A stretch of DNA of 64,000 nucleotides from Mucilaginibacter lacusdianchii (GTDB taxonomy: Bacteria; Bacteroidota; Bacteroidia; Sphingobacteriales; Sphingobacteriaceae), in assembly GCF_009770985.1 (NCBI RefSeq), contig NZ_WSRW01000002.1:1426001-1490000 (forward strand), read 5' to 3'. The translations under genes were made by a program, and so were the position numbers. Positions 17,414 through 25,605 of the stretch are shown one piece after another. Numbering within the stretch: the stretch's first letter is position 1; every line of letters begins with the position of its first letter. The notes under the pieces are model-generated. The model saw only the letters and a list, made by a program, of their open reading frames with translations, was not told the origin of the DNA and did no database searches.

Positions 17414-18151
17414 ATGAAAAACTTTAGTTTAATACTGACTCTGCTTATTGGTGTTTTGATTACAAATGTTAGGGCACAGAACTTTGGCAAGCCTTACGGC
17501 GATTATTATCAAATCCGCATTTATCATACTACAACCAAATCGCAAACCGACTCCTTAAGCAGCTATTTGCAAAACACCTATGTGCGGCAACTCCATCAAT
17601 CAGGATTCAACAAAGTGGGTGTATTTTTTCCAATAGCTAATGATACCAGCGCGGATAAAAAAATAGTAATGTGGATACCTTTGAAACAGTTAAATGATGT
17701 GCATAAAATTGTTCCTGATGCAGTATTTCCGGCATATGCCCGAATGGAAAACATCCTGCTAACCGCCTTTGAAAAAGCGCCCCGCTATAAAGTTCCTACA
17801 TTAAAAGGCGCGCGCGAGGAACACATTTTTGAATTAAGAAGCTATGAAAGCCCCACAGAAGAAAGATATGTTTCGAAAGTAAAAATGTTTAATACGGGTG
17901 GCGAGGTATCGCTTTTTAACCGCTTAAACTTTAATGCAGTTTTTTATGCCCATGTACTGGCAGGCAGCCGAATGCCCAACCTGATGTACATGACCAGCTT
18001 TGATAGCCAAACTGCCCGCAATGAGCACTGGAAAAACTTTTCTGATGATGCAGAATGGAAAAAACTATCTGGTGCGGCAGAATATCAAAAAAATGTTAGC
18101 AAAGCAGATATTATATTGATGCATCCTGCTGCTTACTCGGATATATATTAG
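17414..18151 (+). CDS. NIPSNAP family secreted protein
   Basis: A 245-residue protein with a signal peptide (LILTLLIGVLITNVRAQ). It carries two ferredoxin-like dimeric alpha/beta barrel domains of the NIPSNAP type. The first is about residues 28-120 (YYQIRIYHTTTKSQTDSLSS). The second is about residues 130-240 (EEHIFELRSYESPTEERYVS, FYAHVLAGSRMPNLMYMTSF, HWKNFSDDAEWKKLSGAAEY). The family is widespread, but its enzymatic role in Bacteroidota is not established. It is transcribed alone. The start is supported by the signal peptide beginning at this ATG. Confidence 0.92.
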   Translation: MKNFSLILTLLIGVLITNVRAQNFGKPYGDYYQIRIYHTTTKSQTDSLSSYLQNTYVRQLHQSGFNKVGVFFPIANDTSADKKIVMWIPLKQLNDVHKIVPDAVFPAYARMENILLTAFEKAPRYKVPTLKGAREEHIFELRSYESPTEERYVSKVKMFNTGGEVSLFNRLNFNAVFYAHVLAGSRMPNLMYMTSFDSQTARNEHWKNFSDDAEWKKLSGAAEYQKNVSKADIILMHPAAYSDIY

Positions 18152-18389
18152 CAAGTATGCTCATATATCTACCAAATACCCTTCTAACTCCATCCGCTTA
18201 CTTATGTTAAAATTCAATGATTTGAGCATTGTAATTAAAGCACAGGTAAACGGATTATTTTAGCGAAAGTCTCCTTTTCAACCAACTTTGCGTACAAACC
18301 ATTACCATCCAGCTAGCTTAAAAGCAGCAATATCGCCATTAACGAAACTCAATCTTAAAAATAACGTATAAGAATATATTATTTTATAT

Positions 18390-18536
18390 ATGAAGACCAA
18401 AATCAGCACTGTACTATACGTATTTGCATTAAGCTGCTTACTGAACAGTTGCTTTTTATCGCGCGATCCACATGGCCGCCGTACAGACAGAGGTCGCCGT
18501 TACCCGCATGATAAGCCACAAGACCAGCGACCTTAA
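18390..18536 (+). CDS. Small lipoprotein with Arg-rich tail
   Basis: A 48-codon gene. The signal peptide KISTVLYVFALSCLLNSC has a plausible lipobox (LLNSC, Cys21), followed by a short hydrophilic tail rich in Arg, Asp and His (DPHGRRTDRGRRYPHDKPQD). The tail is too short to fold, so this is a membrane-tethered basic peptide. An AT-rich leader with TATATATG-like sequence precedes the start. The function is unknown. Confidence 0.55.
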   Translation: MKTKISTVLYVFALSCLLNSCFLSRDPHGRRTDRGRRYPHDKPQDQRP

Positions 18537-18560
18537 TTAAATTGGATGAGCTATAAAGCC

Positions 18561-19058
18561 TTACCTGTTGAATTGTTCGCTATTACGATAGATGTCATTG
18601 GTTCTTAGGTAAGCTAATCCCAACACTATTTCGTTCGGAAATTTCCACGATGTAGTTTTCACACCGGCAAAACCGTCCACTATTGATAAACCAGGCATAA
18701 ACTCCTCATCTGTTCCATCAAACATTAAAGGGAAATCAGGATTTTCTGAGTGCTTAGCACGGCTAGTGCGTATTTGCGCTAATGCTTGTTCCCGATATTC
18801 TTTTATATCAGCTTGCACTAACGTTATAAATGCTGAGTAGTTTAATACCCTCTTATTAGCTTTATTATACTGATTGAACAGCTTTTCGGCTAAACCTAAA
18901 TCTTTACGATTAAGATCCGAAGAACCTTTTAATCCATGAGCTTCAACATATTCCACAAACCCGTTCCAGTAAGCCCTGTCCTCTTTAGTAATTTTTACCT
19001 GCGCAGAAACACAGTAGGCAAATAAAATAAAAATTGCGGTAATAATTGTTTTGATCAT
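18561..19058 (-). CDS. Secreted hypothetical protein
   Basis: 165 residues from the ATG of MIKTIITAIFILFAYCVSAQ, which begins a clean signal peptide; an ATG seven codons upstream adds a non-signal extension. The mature part is helical and charged (KITKEDRAYWNGFVEYVEAH, GLAEKLFNQYNKANKRVLNY) and ends GLAYLRTNDIYRNSEQFNR. I do not recognise a family. It has no nearby partner on its strand. Confidence 0.65.
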   Translation of the reverse strand: MIKTIITAIFILFAYCVSAQVKITKEDRAYWNGFVEYVEAHGLKGSSDLNRKDLGLAEKLFNQYNKANKRVLNYSAFITLVQADIKEYREQALAQIRTSRAKHSENPDFPLMFDGTDEEFMPGLSIVDGFAGVKTTSWKFPNEIVLGLAYLRTNDIYRNSEQFNR

Positions 19059-19079
19059 GGCTGTGAGTTTAGGTGTCAT

Positions 19080-19437
19080 TAAATCAATATCCTAAATCAA
19101 CATTAGAATATCGTTTTAATTATTTTTGTTTCGATAGACAATATAGATATAAAAAATATTATGAAAAGAATATATTTTATATTACATAATACTATAACTT
19201 AACTATCTCAAAAAGCAATTTTATATCACAAAACAACACTTCATTTACAATTAATATATCTACCAAATGATGCCGAAAAATAAGTTTATAAATACGTTAA
19301 GACATAATTAACTCAGTCATCATATAAACCAGATAATATTATTAAAACGAATAAAATAATACGAGATGCCTCAAATTAAAAAACGCAAAACATTCCTTGT
19401 AGTTAAGAGTTTATAATCCATATTAAAACATTTAACT
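19080..19437. other. AT-rich intergenic region, no feature seen
   Basis: About 358 bp of very AT-rich DNA between a minus-strand gene and the plus-strand PA2169-like gene. I see no ORF worth calling, no strong hairpin and no clear -33/-7 pair. It must hold the promoters of both flanking genes. Confidence 0.4.
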
Positions 19438-19890
19438 ATGGAAACCTTTGAAAAATCAGCTGAATTAGTAAATAACTTAATCGAATTGAATAATGACCGT
19501 AATGACGGTTTCGAAAAAGCCTTGAAAGATTTGGGCGATGGAGATGCCGACTTAAAATCATTGTTTGAATATTATAGCCAGCAAAGCCGCCGATTTTCAC
19601 AAGAATTAACTGCAGTAGCTGCGCAAAGCGGTGCAGATACTACTACCGGCAATAGCGTTAGCGGCACTTTACACCGTGCCTGGATCGACGTAAAATCATT
19701 ATTTACTGGTGGCGACCGCGAATCAATTTTGAATGAGTGCGAACGTGGTGAAGACACTATCAAAAAGGCTTATAAAGAAGCTTTGGAAGATGGCGGCTTA
19801 ACTTCGGCAGCAGTACAGGTTGTTTCTGCACAATCGCAAGAAATTAACCAGGCTCATGACCGTATCAAAGCCCTGCGTGACGCGCAATAA
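19438..19890 (+). CDS. PA2169 family four-helix-bundle protein (DUF2383)
   Basis: A 150-residue, fully helical cytosolic protein of the DUF2383/PA2169 type: ELVNNLIELNNDRNDGFEKA opens helix 1, then LKSLFEYYSQQSRRFSQELT, GTLHRAWIDVKSLFTGGDRE, and ECERGEDTIKKAYKEALEDG. The family has a ferritin-like four-helix fold and is usually stress- or stationary-phase-induced, with no fixed catalytic role. A strong terminator follows 30 bp after the stop, so it is monocistronic. Nearby CsbD and SDR genes fit a general stress grouping. Confidence 0.93.
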   Translation: METFEKSAELVNNLIELNNDRNDGFEKALKDLGDGDADLKSLFEYYSQQSRRFSQELTAVAAQSGADTTTGNSVSGTLHRAWIDVKSLFTGGDRESILNECERGEDTIKKAYKEALEDGGLTSAAVQVVSAQSQEINQAHDRIKALRDAQ

Positions 19891-19920
19891 TTTAGTATAA
19901 CTAAAAGTACCTTATAGTTT

Positions 19921-19957
19921 ACTGACCGCCTCTTAATAGGGGCGGTCAGTTTATTTT
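19921..19957 (+). terminator. Rho-independent terminator after the PA2169-like gene
   Basis: A perfect 10-bp stem, ACTGACCGCC (19921-19930) with GGCGGTCAGT (19941-19950), with a 10-nt loop and then TTATTTT. It ends the PA2169-like transcript just before the SDR gene. Confidence 0.85.
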
Positions 19958-19966
19958 ACAGATATT

Positions 19967-20776
19967 ATGAACTTACAAATAAAAGATAAAGTAGCTGTAA
20001 TTACTGGTGCCGATTCGGGTATAGGATTAGCTACCGCCAAGCTTTTGGCAGCCGAAGGTGTACATATCGTATTATCAGATATTAATCAAGACGGCTTAGA
20101 AAAAGCCGCCAACCAGGTACGCCCTCACGCAGCGGGCAGTCGTATAGAAGCGGTTGCCGCTAACATAGATAGCAACGAAAGCGTATTGCAATTGGCCGAA
20201 AGTGTACAGCAAAGCTTTGGCGGAGCCAACATTTTAATTAACTGTGCAGGCGCCCGTGGCGCAGCCGGCGATTTTTTGAGCTTGACCGATGATGACTGGA
20301 TGCAAACCATCAATACTGATTTGATGGGAGCCGTACGTGTATGCCGTGCCTTTATCCCACAATTGCAGCAAAAAGGCTGGGGCCGTGTTGTGCTGATATC
20401 GTCTGAAAATGCTTATCAGCCTTATGAGGAAGAAAGTCCTTACAATGCCTGTAAAGCCGGTATTATCAATTTGTCTAAATGCCTGTCCAGAGCTTACTCA
20501 AAAGATCGCCTGCTATTCAACTGTGTGTCGCCAGCTTATATAGAAACCCCGATGACCAACGCCATGATGGATGAACTGGCCCAGCAAAGAAACAGTAACC
20601 GCGAAGAGGCTGTTGAATGGTTTTTGAAAAACAAGCGACCTAATATCACTGTCGGTCGTCGTGGAAAACCAGAGGAAGTGGCCGCCGTAATTGCTTTTCT
20701 AGTATCCGAACAAGCCAGTTTTGTAAATGGCAGTAACTACCGGGTTGATGGCGGGTCAGTTGAATCGGCTTTTTAA
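19967..20776 (+). CDS. SDR family NAD(P)-dependent oxidoreductase
   Basis: A 269-residue classical short-chain dehydrogenase. It has the coenzyme motif TGADSGIGLA (about 14-23) and an Asp after the second strand (LSDINQDG), which favours NAD(H). Further motifs are NCAGARG (the NAG position), the catalytic Ser in VLISSENAYQ, the YNACKAG Tyr-x3-Lys pair, and PAYIETPM followed by VNGSNYRVDGG at the C-terminus. The substrate cannot be told from sequence. It sits between a terminator and a 39-codon gene and may be cotranscribed with the latter (50 bp gap). Confidence 0.93.
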   Translation: MNLQIKDKVAVITGADSGIGLATAKLLAAEGVHIVLSDINQDGLEKAANQVRPHAAGSRIEAVAANIDSNESVLQLAESVQQSFGGANILINCAGARGAAGDFLSLTDDDWMQTINTDLMGAVRVCRAFIPQLQQKGWGRVVLISSENAYQPYEEESPYNACKAGIINLSKCLSRAYSKDRLLFNCVSPAYIETPMTNAMMDELAQQRNSNREEAVEWFLKNKRPNITVGRRGKPEEVAAVIAFLVSEQASFVNGSNYRVDGGSVESAF

Positions 20777-20826
20777 CTAAAATGGAACGGTAATTGCAAC
20801 ACTATCAATAACTAAACAAAACCGTT

Positions 20827-20946
20827 ATGGCAGCTACTAAAGGAAAAAAGGAATCGTGTTGGGAAGGTTACGAAAAGAAGGGAACCAAAGAAAAGAACGG
20901 CAAAACCGTTCCAAACTGCGTAAAATCTTCAAAAAAGAAAGATTGA
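20827..20946 (+). CDS. 39-residue CW...VPNC small protein
   Basis: A short gene encoding a Lys-rich peptide with the pattern ESCWEGYEKKGTKEKNGKTV followed by PNC. Similar CWxGYxxxGxKxKxGKxVPNC peptides recur as small stand-alone proteins in Bacteroidota and as segments in phage structural proteins. The two Cys flanking a Lys/Gly core could bind metal or form a disulfide. The start has an AAAACCGTT-ATG context without clear RBS. A palindromic terminator follows 20 bp after the stop. The function is unknown. Confidence 0.7.
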   Translation: MAATKGKKESCWEGYEKKGTKEKNGKTVPNCVKSSKKKD

Positions 20947-20966
20947 TAATTTAACATTATAAAAAC

Positions 20967-20996
20967 GCCCTGCATAATTATTATGCAGGGCATTTT
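20967..20996. terminator. Bidirectional terminator
   Basis: An 11-bp perfect stem GCCCTGCATAA / TTATGCAGGGC (20967-20977, 20981-20991) with a 3-nt loop. It is flanked by AAAAAC on the left and ATTTTTG on the right, so it works in both directions between the small CW...VPNC gene and the convergent phospholipase-like gene. Confidence 0.85.
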
Positions 20997-21092
20997 TGAT
21001 TATATAATTCAGTAACCGGTCCAGTAATCAATTAAAAGCTAGTGGTTTTATTAGCCAGGTTGCTATGGAGGCTCTTACATCCAATTTAACAA

Positions 21093-22385
21093 TTACTGCT
21101 GCACATTATCTTTAGCAGAATTATTCATAGCGTTTTCTGTCACATTGTATGATTGAATTTGCTGCAAAGCCAATTTAAAATCCGGCACCTTCTCTGGCGA
21201 CTCTTTAAATAAACTGTGCAGATCTGCGTAGCGGTAATATTGTACGATATGTTGCTGCAATGCGGGCGACATGTATTGCATACCATTCTTTTGCAAATCA
21301 GACACTAATCTGCAATAGGTTTCATCAGCCAAACGATAGTCGCCATAAGCTGCTAACTCGCCGGTATCAAAATTTATATCGGGTATACGTAACCGGCCGG
21401 CATTTACCTGGCGCAGAGCATCACCATACTTTGATACAATAGTATCAAAAACAGCCACAAAACGCTTTTCGCCTTCAACACCCGGGTATACAAACTTTAA
21501 GTTTTTAAGCGGACCAATTTTAGGCGCAATTTTAATAATGAATGCCAATGCACGTGCCTTAAAATCGGGCCGGTTACTTTTACCGCCAAACTCTTCATTG
21601 TACATGCGGCGGGCCATTTTGTATCGAAACGTTTTGCTTTTGGCTGCAGCATTAGTTTTGATGATGTCGTCTTTTTTAGATTTCCATGCCTGCTTGGTCA
21701 TGGCCGGAAACAAATTTTTAACGCCCCAGCGCAGCATGCCAATATTAGATGAAAAGTTTTTAAAATAGGTATGCATGTCCTGCCCGTAAGTTTTCTGGAA
21801 AGCCCTTTCCAGCGGCGGAGTGGCAATGTTAAATCCAATAAAATCATGATAAGCAACCGTTGCGTAATTGCTGCGGCCTACTTGTACCACATCATACGCA
21901 AACTCCATACGGCTGTGCGAGGTGTGATCTTCTTCGTAAGTAACCACATTACCAAATTTTTGACGCAATTCGGGATATAACCTTGGCACCGTTACGTTGG
22001 TAGCCATAGAGTGTCCGTATTTATCGGCAATGTAATGAGAAAGTGCACCTAAGGCAAAAGCGTACTCATCTAAATTTTGAGCTTCTTCAATCAGGTTTAT
22101 GATAAAGTCGCCGCTGCGTACATAATGGAGCAAATCGGTAAACTGCGAATTTCCACCGGGCATATAACCAATGTCGGCTACCAGGCTGCCGCCATAAGCA
22201 TAAGAGTGTGCTTTGATTAAATCCTGCAAAGTAACACTGGGATACTTTTTTTTAAGGATGGGCACCATAGTACGTTCCCACTCCGCATCAATAATAGCTT
22301 CGTGCGCCAGTATAGAGAAAGCGCTGGACGACAAAGGAAGAAACAACGAAAGGAGTACAAATAATTTTAAAATTTTCAAACGCAT
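21093..22385 (-). CDS. Exported zinc-dependent phospholipase C-like protein
   Basis: A 430-residue protein starting at MRLKILKLFVLLSLFLPLSS, which gives a proper signal peptide (the ATG five codons upstream is less suitable). The zinc-dependent phospholipase C/S1-P1-like fold is indicated by SILAHEAIIDAEW at the mature N-terminus. Further His/Asp ligand motifs are KAHSYAYGGSLVADIGYMPG, ALGALSHYIADKYGHSMATN and EEDHTSHSRMEFAYDV. The C-terminal half is helical and without known motif. The reaction would be phosphodiester cleavage of lipids in the envelope, inferred from family only. Confidence 0.85.
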   Translation of the reverse strand: MRLKILKLFVLLSLFLPLSSSAFSILAHEAIIDAEWERTMVPILKKKYPSVTLQDLIKAHSYAYGGSLVADIGYMPGGNSQFTDLLHYVRSGDFIINLIEEAQNLDEYAFALGALSHYIADKYGHSMATNVTVPRLYPELRQKFGNVVTYEEDHTSHSRMEFAYDVVQVGRSNYATVAYHDFIGFNIATPPLERAFQKTYGQDMHTYFKNFSSNIGMLRWGVKNLFPAMTKQAWKSKKDDIIKTNAAAKSKTFRYKMARRMYNEEFGGKSNRPDFKARALAFIIKIAPKIGPLKNLKFVYPGVEGEKRFVAVFDTIVSKYGDALRQVNAGRLRIPDINFDTGELAAYGDYRLADETYCRLVSDLQKNGMQYMSPALQQHIVQYYRYADLHSLFKESPEKVPDFKLALQQIQSYNVTENAMNNSAKDNVQQ

Positions 22386-22614
22386 AAGTAGTATCAGCAA
22401 ACGATATATGGCACAACATCAAATGATACTGATGTGTTTGCACCAGACCATTTACGTATAACAATACAGCTTGGTTGCAAAACGCAGGTTACATGCAACG
22501 ATTAATTTTTTGCGGTGTTTTGCAGATCAAAAACAGGCTAAAACCGGACATTATTTGCGATAAACAATAATTGGCATGCTGCCCGTAATTAAAGATCAAC
22601 CCATTCGCTTATTC

Positions 22615-22967
22615 ATGAAAAAATTAATACTCACCGTAATTTGCGGGTGCATGGCTACTTTTGCCCTGGCCCAAACGCTCTCCGGCACTGCAACCGTGAA
22701 AGGCATAGTAACCGACTCGGCAAAAAACGCTCTACTAGGTTATATCACCATAGCCATCAAAGATGCTGCAACGCAAAGCCGATAACAAGAGGACTCACAA
22801 AAGAAGATGGTTCGTTTTTGTTACAGGTACCCGAATCGGGCACTTATCAACTTAGTGTAAACGCCGTAGGTTACCAGCTTAAAATCATCAAAGTGCCCGC
22901 CTTTACCGACAAGGATAAACCAGTTGCCGATTTGGGTAAAATTGCACTACAGGCGGTATCAAATTGA
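22615..22967 (+). pseudogene. Frameshifted and truncated carboxypeptidase-regulatory-like protein (TonB receptor N-terminus)
   Basis: The frame from 22615 encodes a signal peptide (LILTVICGCMATFALAQ) and the start of a CarboxypepD_reg-like domain (TVKGIVTDSAKNALLGYITI, KDAATQSR), then stops at 22785. The +1 frame continues the domain at once: KPITRGLTKEDGSFLLQVPE, GTYQLSVNAVGYQLKIIKVP, ADLGKIALQAVSN. Adding one A to the short A-run at 22775-22777 would restore DAATQKPITRGLTKEDG. After restoration the protein still ends at 22967, right where outer membrane receptors continue with their plug. It is most likely the dead N-terminal stub of an outer membrane beta-barrel protein. Confidence 0.7.
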
Positions 22968-23052
22968 TTGATTAAACCAATTTGTATTCAGCGTAGGTTG
23001 TTTTGCCTTTCTCAAACTGTTTCAACCCATTAAAAAACTAATCAACAAAAAA

Positions 23053-23080
23053 GGCCCGGCTGTATGCCGGACCTTTTTTT
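23053..23080. terminator. Terminator hairpin next to csbD-like gene
   Basis: GGCCCGGC (23053-23060) pairs with GCCGGACC (23066-23073) with one mismatch and a TGTAT loop, followed by T7. Upstream A-runs on the other side make it usable on the minus strand for the CsbD gene as well. Confidence 0.75.
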
Positions 23081-23082
23081 GT

Positions 23083-23268
23083 TTACAAACTGTTAATCCA
23101 TTTCACCAACTCGTCTCGGGTTTTACCGGTTTTTTGTTGGAGCTTGCCTAACATCTCGTCGTCTTTACCTTCTTCGTGAGTTAAATCGTCTTCGGTTAAA
23201 TCGCCATAGGCTTGTTTAATTTTACCTTTCAGTTCGTTCCAACCGCCTTTTATTTCTAGCTTATCCAT
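23083..23268 (-). CDS. CsbD family stress protein
   Basis: 61 residues matching CsbD along its whole length: [20 protein letters not shown] opens the domain, [20 protein letters not shown] follows, and it ends [14 protein letters not shown]. CsbD proteins are small, charged, and induced in general stress; their molecular role is unknown. It is monocistronic, with a terminator directly after the stop. Confidence 0.95.
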   Translation of the reverse strand: MDKLEIKGGWNELKGKIKQAYGDLTEDDLTHEEGKDDEMLGKLQQKTGKTRDELVKWINSL

Positions 23269-23477
23269 AATCGTATTATTTAAGTTATTAGTATAACAGG
23301 ATAGAACGCGTTTGGTTTGCGGTTCGCAATCAGGGGCTGGAAAAATGAAGGTTGATCCCTATATATCTGATGGGCTTGTGTCAGCACATTATTACAAACT
23401 TAAGAGTGCGTATTAATAGGCTTTAATGTAATTAAACTTACCTTTATTTTTATTATTCAAGCGCCTTAAAAATTGCC

Positions 23478-24587
23478 ATGAAAAACCAATTACACCATTT
23501 ATCATCTTTCACCAAAAAGCTAACCGCAATCTTAACCTTACTGCTCTGCTTTACTTTAAGCAGCTTTGCCCAAAAGTTACAGGTAGTTGTGGCCGGTTTA
23601 AACCACGATCATATTTACAACATTCTGCAAGCCTACAAAAAGGGGGAGGTAGACATTATCGGCGTAGCCGAGCCTAATAAAAAACTGTGGACTAAATTTG
23701 GCAAACAATACAACCTGCCCGAATCGGTTTTTTATACCGACTTAAAAACGGCTTTGCAAGGTAAAAAGCCTGATGCGGTTTTGGGCTACAATGAAGTAGG
23801 CCGTCACCTGGATGTGGTAAAAGTTTGCGCGCCATTGCACATACCGGTTATGGTTGAAAAACCGTTGGCGGCTACATTGGAGCAGGCCCAACAAATTGAA
23901 CAACTGGCCAACAAGTATCAGGTAAAAGTGCTTACTAATTACGAAACCACCTGGTATGCCTCATTCCATGATATTTACCGCACACTGAACACTGACAGCA
24001 TTGGTTCAATAAAAAAGTTAGTGGTACACGATGGTCACGAAGGCCCTAAAGAACTGGGCTGTAGCCAGGAATTTTTACAATGGCTTACCGACCCGGTTTT
24101 AAACGGCGCAGGTGCCCTGAATGATTTTGGCTGCTACGGTGCCGACCTGATGACCTGGATTATGAAAGGCCAGAAACCTATTGCCGTTACCGCCGTAACC
24201 CGCCACTACAAACCAGCCGTATATCCTAAGGTAGATGATGATGCTACTGTTATTTTAGAATATCCCGGTGCCACTGGTCTGATTGAAGCCTCGTGGAACT
24301 GGCCCTACTCTATCAAAGATATGGAAGCTTTTGGCGAAAACGGCTACCTGCACGCACTGGACGGCAAAAACATCTTCAGCCGCAAACGCAACGGCCAGCC
24401 TAACAGCAAACAAGCTGCTCCGCTGCAAGCACCTTACCATGATCCGATTGCTTATTTAACCGCTGTATTACAGAATAAGATTACTGCGGGTGATGATCTT
24501 TCATCTCTGAAATACAATATGATTGTGATGCAGATACTAGATGCGGCTAAGCGTTCGGCTGCGAGCGGGAAGCGGGTGGTGTTGTAA
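23478..24587 (+). CDS. Exported Gfo/Idh/MocA family protein
   Basis: A 369-residue oxidoreductase-fold protein preceded by a Sec-type signal peptide (AILTLLLCFTLSSFAQ), which is unusual for a cofactor-dependent dehydrogenase. The Rossmann region reads LQVVVAGLNHDHIYNILQAY, where the normal GxGxxG is replaced by GLNHDH. The family's EKPLA motif is kept (VMVEKPLAATLEQAQQIEQL), as is the C-terminal domain (GGALNDFGCYG-like: GAGALNDFGCYGADLMTWIM; VILEYPGATGLIEASWNWPY). It may act in the periplasm on sugars with a tightly bound or no nucleotide. The fold is certain, the activity is not. Confidence 0.9.
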   Translation: MKNQLHHLSSFTKKLTAILTLLLCFTLSSFAQKLQVVVAGLNHDHIYNILQAYKKGEVDIIGVAEPNKKLWTKFGKQYNLPESVFYTDLKTALQGKKPDAVLGYNEVGRHLDVVKVCAPLHIPVMVEKPLAATLEQAQQIEQLANKYQVKVLTNYETTWYASFHDIYRTLNTDSIGSIKKLVVHDGHEGPKELGCSQEFLQWLTDPVLNGAGALNDFGCYGADLMTWIMKGQKPIAVTAVTRHYKPAVYPKVDDDATVILEYPGATGLIEASWNWPYSIKDMEAFGENGYLHALDGKNIFSRKRNGQPNSKQAAPLQAPYHDPIAYLTAVLQNKITAGDDLSSLKYNMIVMQILDAAKRSAASGKRVVL

Positions 24588-24647
24588 ATTCATTAACGTA
24601 GGGTCCTCTGTCTAGAGGCTCTGTTAAGACAAAAACTTTACCCTTCC

Positions 24648-24740
24648 GTCATGCCTAATTTGTTTCGGCATCCCATAGGACAGGTTGACCAGCATGTTAC
24701 CTACTTTGCACTTGGGATGCTGAAAGAGGTTCAGTATGAC
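24648..24740. repeat. 93-bp imperfect palindrome (REP/MITE-like)
   Basis: GTCATGCCTAATTTGTTTCG...CATCCC (24648-24674) forms a 27-bp imperfect inverted repeat with GGGATGC...TTCAGTATGAC (24714-24740). The GTCATGCYKAA/TTCAG-RTATGAC style is that of short dispersed palindromes common in intergenic DNA of this phylum. It sits between the Gfo/Idh/MocA gene and its terminator. Confidence 0.6.
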
Positions 24741-24800
24741 TGGAGATAGTTAGTCATATTATTTTTAAACGTTACAGAGAATATATACAACTTATTTATA

Positions 24801-24839
24801 AAAAGACGGGGGGCTTCATATGAAGCCTCCCGTCTTTTT
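24801..24839. terminator. Strong bidirectional terminator
   Basis: A-run, then GACGGG-G-GGCTTCAT / ATGAAGCC-T-CCCGTC, then T5: a 15-bp stem with a single G-T pair and almost no loop, between 24801 and 24839. It lies between convergent transcription units (Gfo/Idh/MocA gene and 24899-25462). Confidence 0.85.
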
Positions 24840-24898
24840 ATAATCGCACCTGTTAATTCATTCTTCGAGTCCCCATATTAACACAGAGAATAAACGCA

Positions 24899-25462
24899 CT
24901 AGAAAGCTCTTGTTGATGCATGCTTATTGTTTAGAGCAACTGTTAGCGTATCTTGCCATTTCTCGCATTCCGACTGCAGATGTTTTGCCAACGGTCTATC
25001 AAATTGTTTGTTATAAAATAATAACTCGTAAGCTGAGTTATGTACATCATTTAAAAGCAATTTAAGCTTTATAGTATTAATTGTTTCTGATACGTGTCGG
25101 TGATGATGGTGATAATGTGTACTAGTGTTTACATCTACTATAATCTGGCTACGTAGTATATCATTATAACTTACAATTTTATGGGTTACAACAGTGGAGC
25201 TAATACCCTTATTTTTTTGCTTAGCTAAAGCAATTTCTGCTTGGGAAAGTTGCATACCAAACATAAACTGCTTTGTAGTATCATCTATAGCAATAAAGCA
25301 GGTGCCATTAGGTTGAATAAATAATTTATCAGGTTTGAAATTGGGATTAGTGGAAGCTAAATTGCGGAATTGTTTTTTAGCCAATCTGCTCACTCCAAAT
25401 TTTTTAATCCCTTGCCAAATACCTAATGCAATTGCAATTGCGAATAATATTAAGATGAACAT
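24899..25462 (-). CDS. Hypothetical protein with N-terminal membrane anchor and His cluster
   Basis: 187 residues. A single N-terminal hydrophobic helix (LILFAIAIALGIWQGI) is followed by a basic stretch and a beta-rich soluble domain (FKPDKLFIQPNGTCFIAIDD, QFMFGMQLSQAEIALAK, VVTHKIVSYNDILRSQIIVD). A loop TSTHYHHHHRHVSE contains six His, then TIKLKLLLNDVHNSAYELLF. The strand pattern resembles bacterial PH-like domains. The His cluster could bind metal but may simply be a loop. It is alone on its strand and the family is not recognised. Confidence 0.65.
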   Translation of the reverse strand: MFILILFAIAIALGIWQGIKKFGVSRLAKKQFRNLASTNPNFKPDKLFIQPNGTCFIAIDDTTKQFMFGMQLSQAEIALAKQKNKGISSTVVTHKIVSYNDILRSQIIVDVNTSTHYHHHHRHVSETINTIKLKLLLNDVHNSAYELLFYNKQFDRPLAKHLQSECEKWQDTLTVALNNKHASTRAF

Positions 25463-25605
25463 CTTATTAAATCAAAACTTGACAAAAACGTCCAGTAAAA
25501 TACTTTGTTATTAAAAAATATATACTATTTCTTATCAATAAACAAGGCGCCTTTTCGGAGAGGCCTTACCTGTTGACTATATAATTCCATTCCGTTCAGA
25601 CAACC

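Noticed and set aside
25070..25110. Six-His cluster as an engineered tag
   Set aside because: It lies inside a natural loop with mixed CAC/CAT-type codons and Arg between, in an otherwise ordinary gene.
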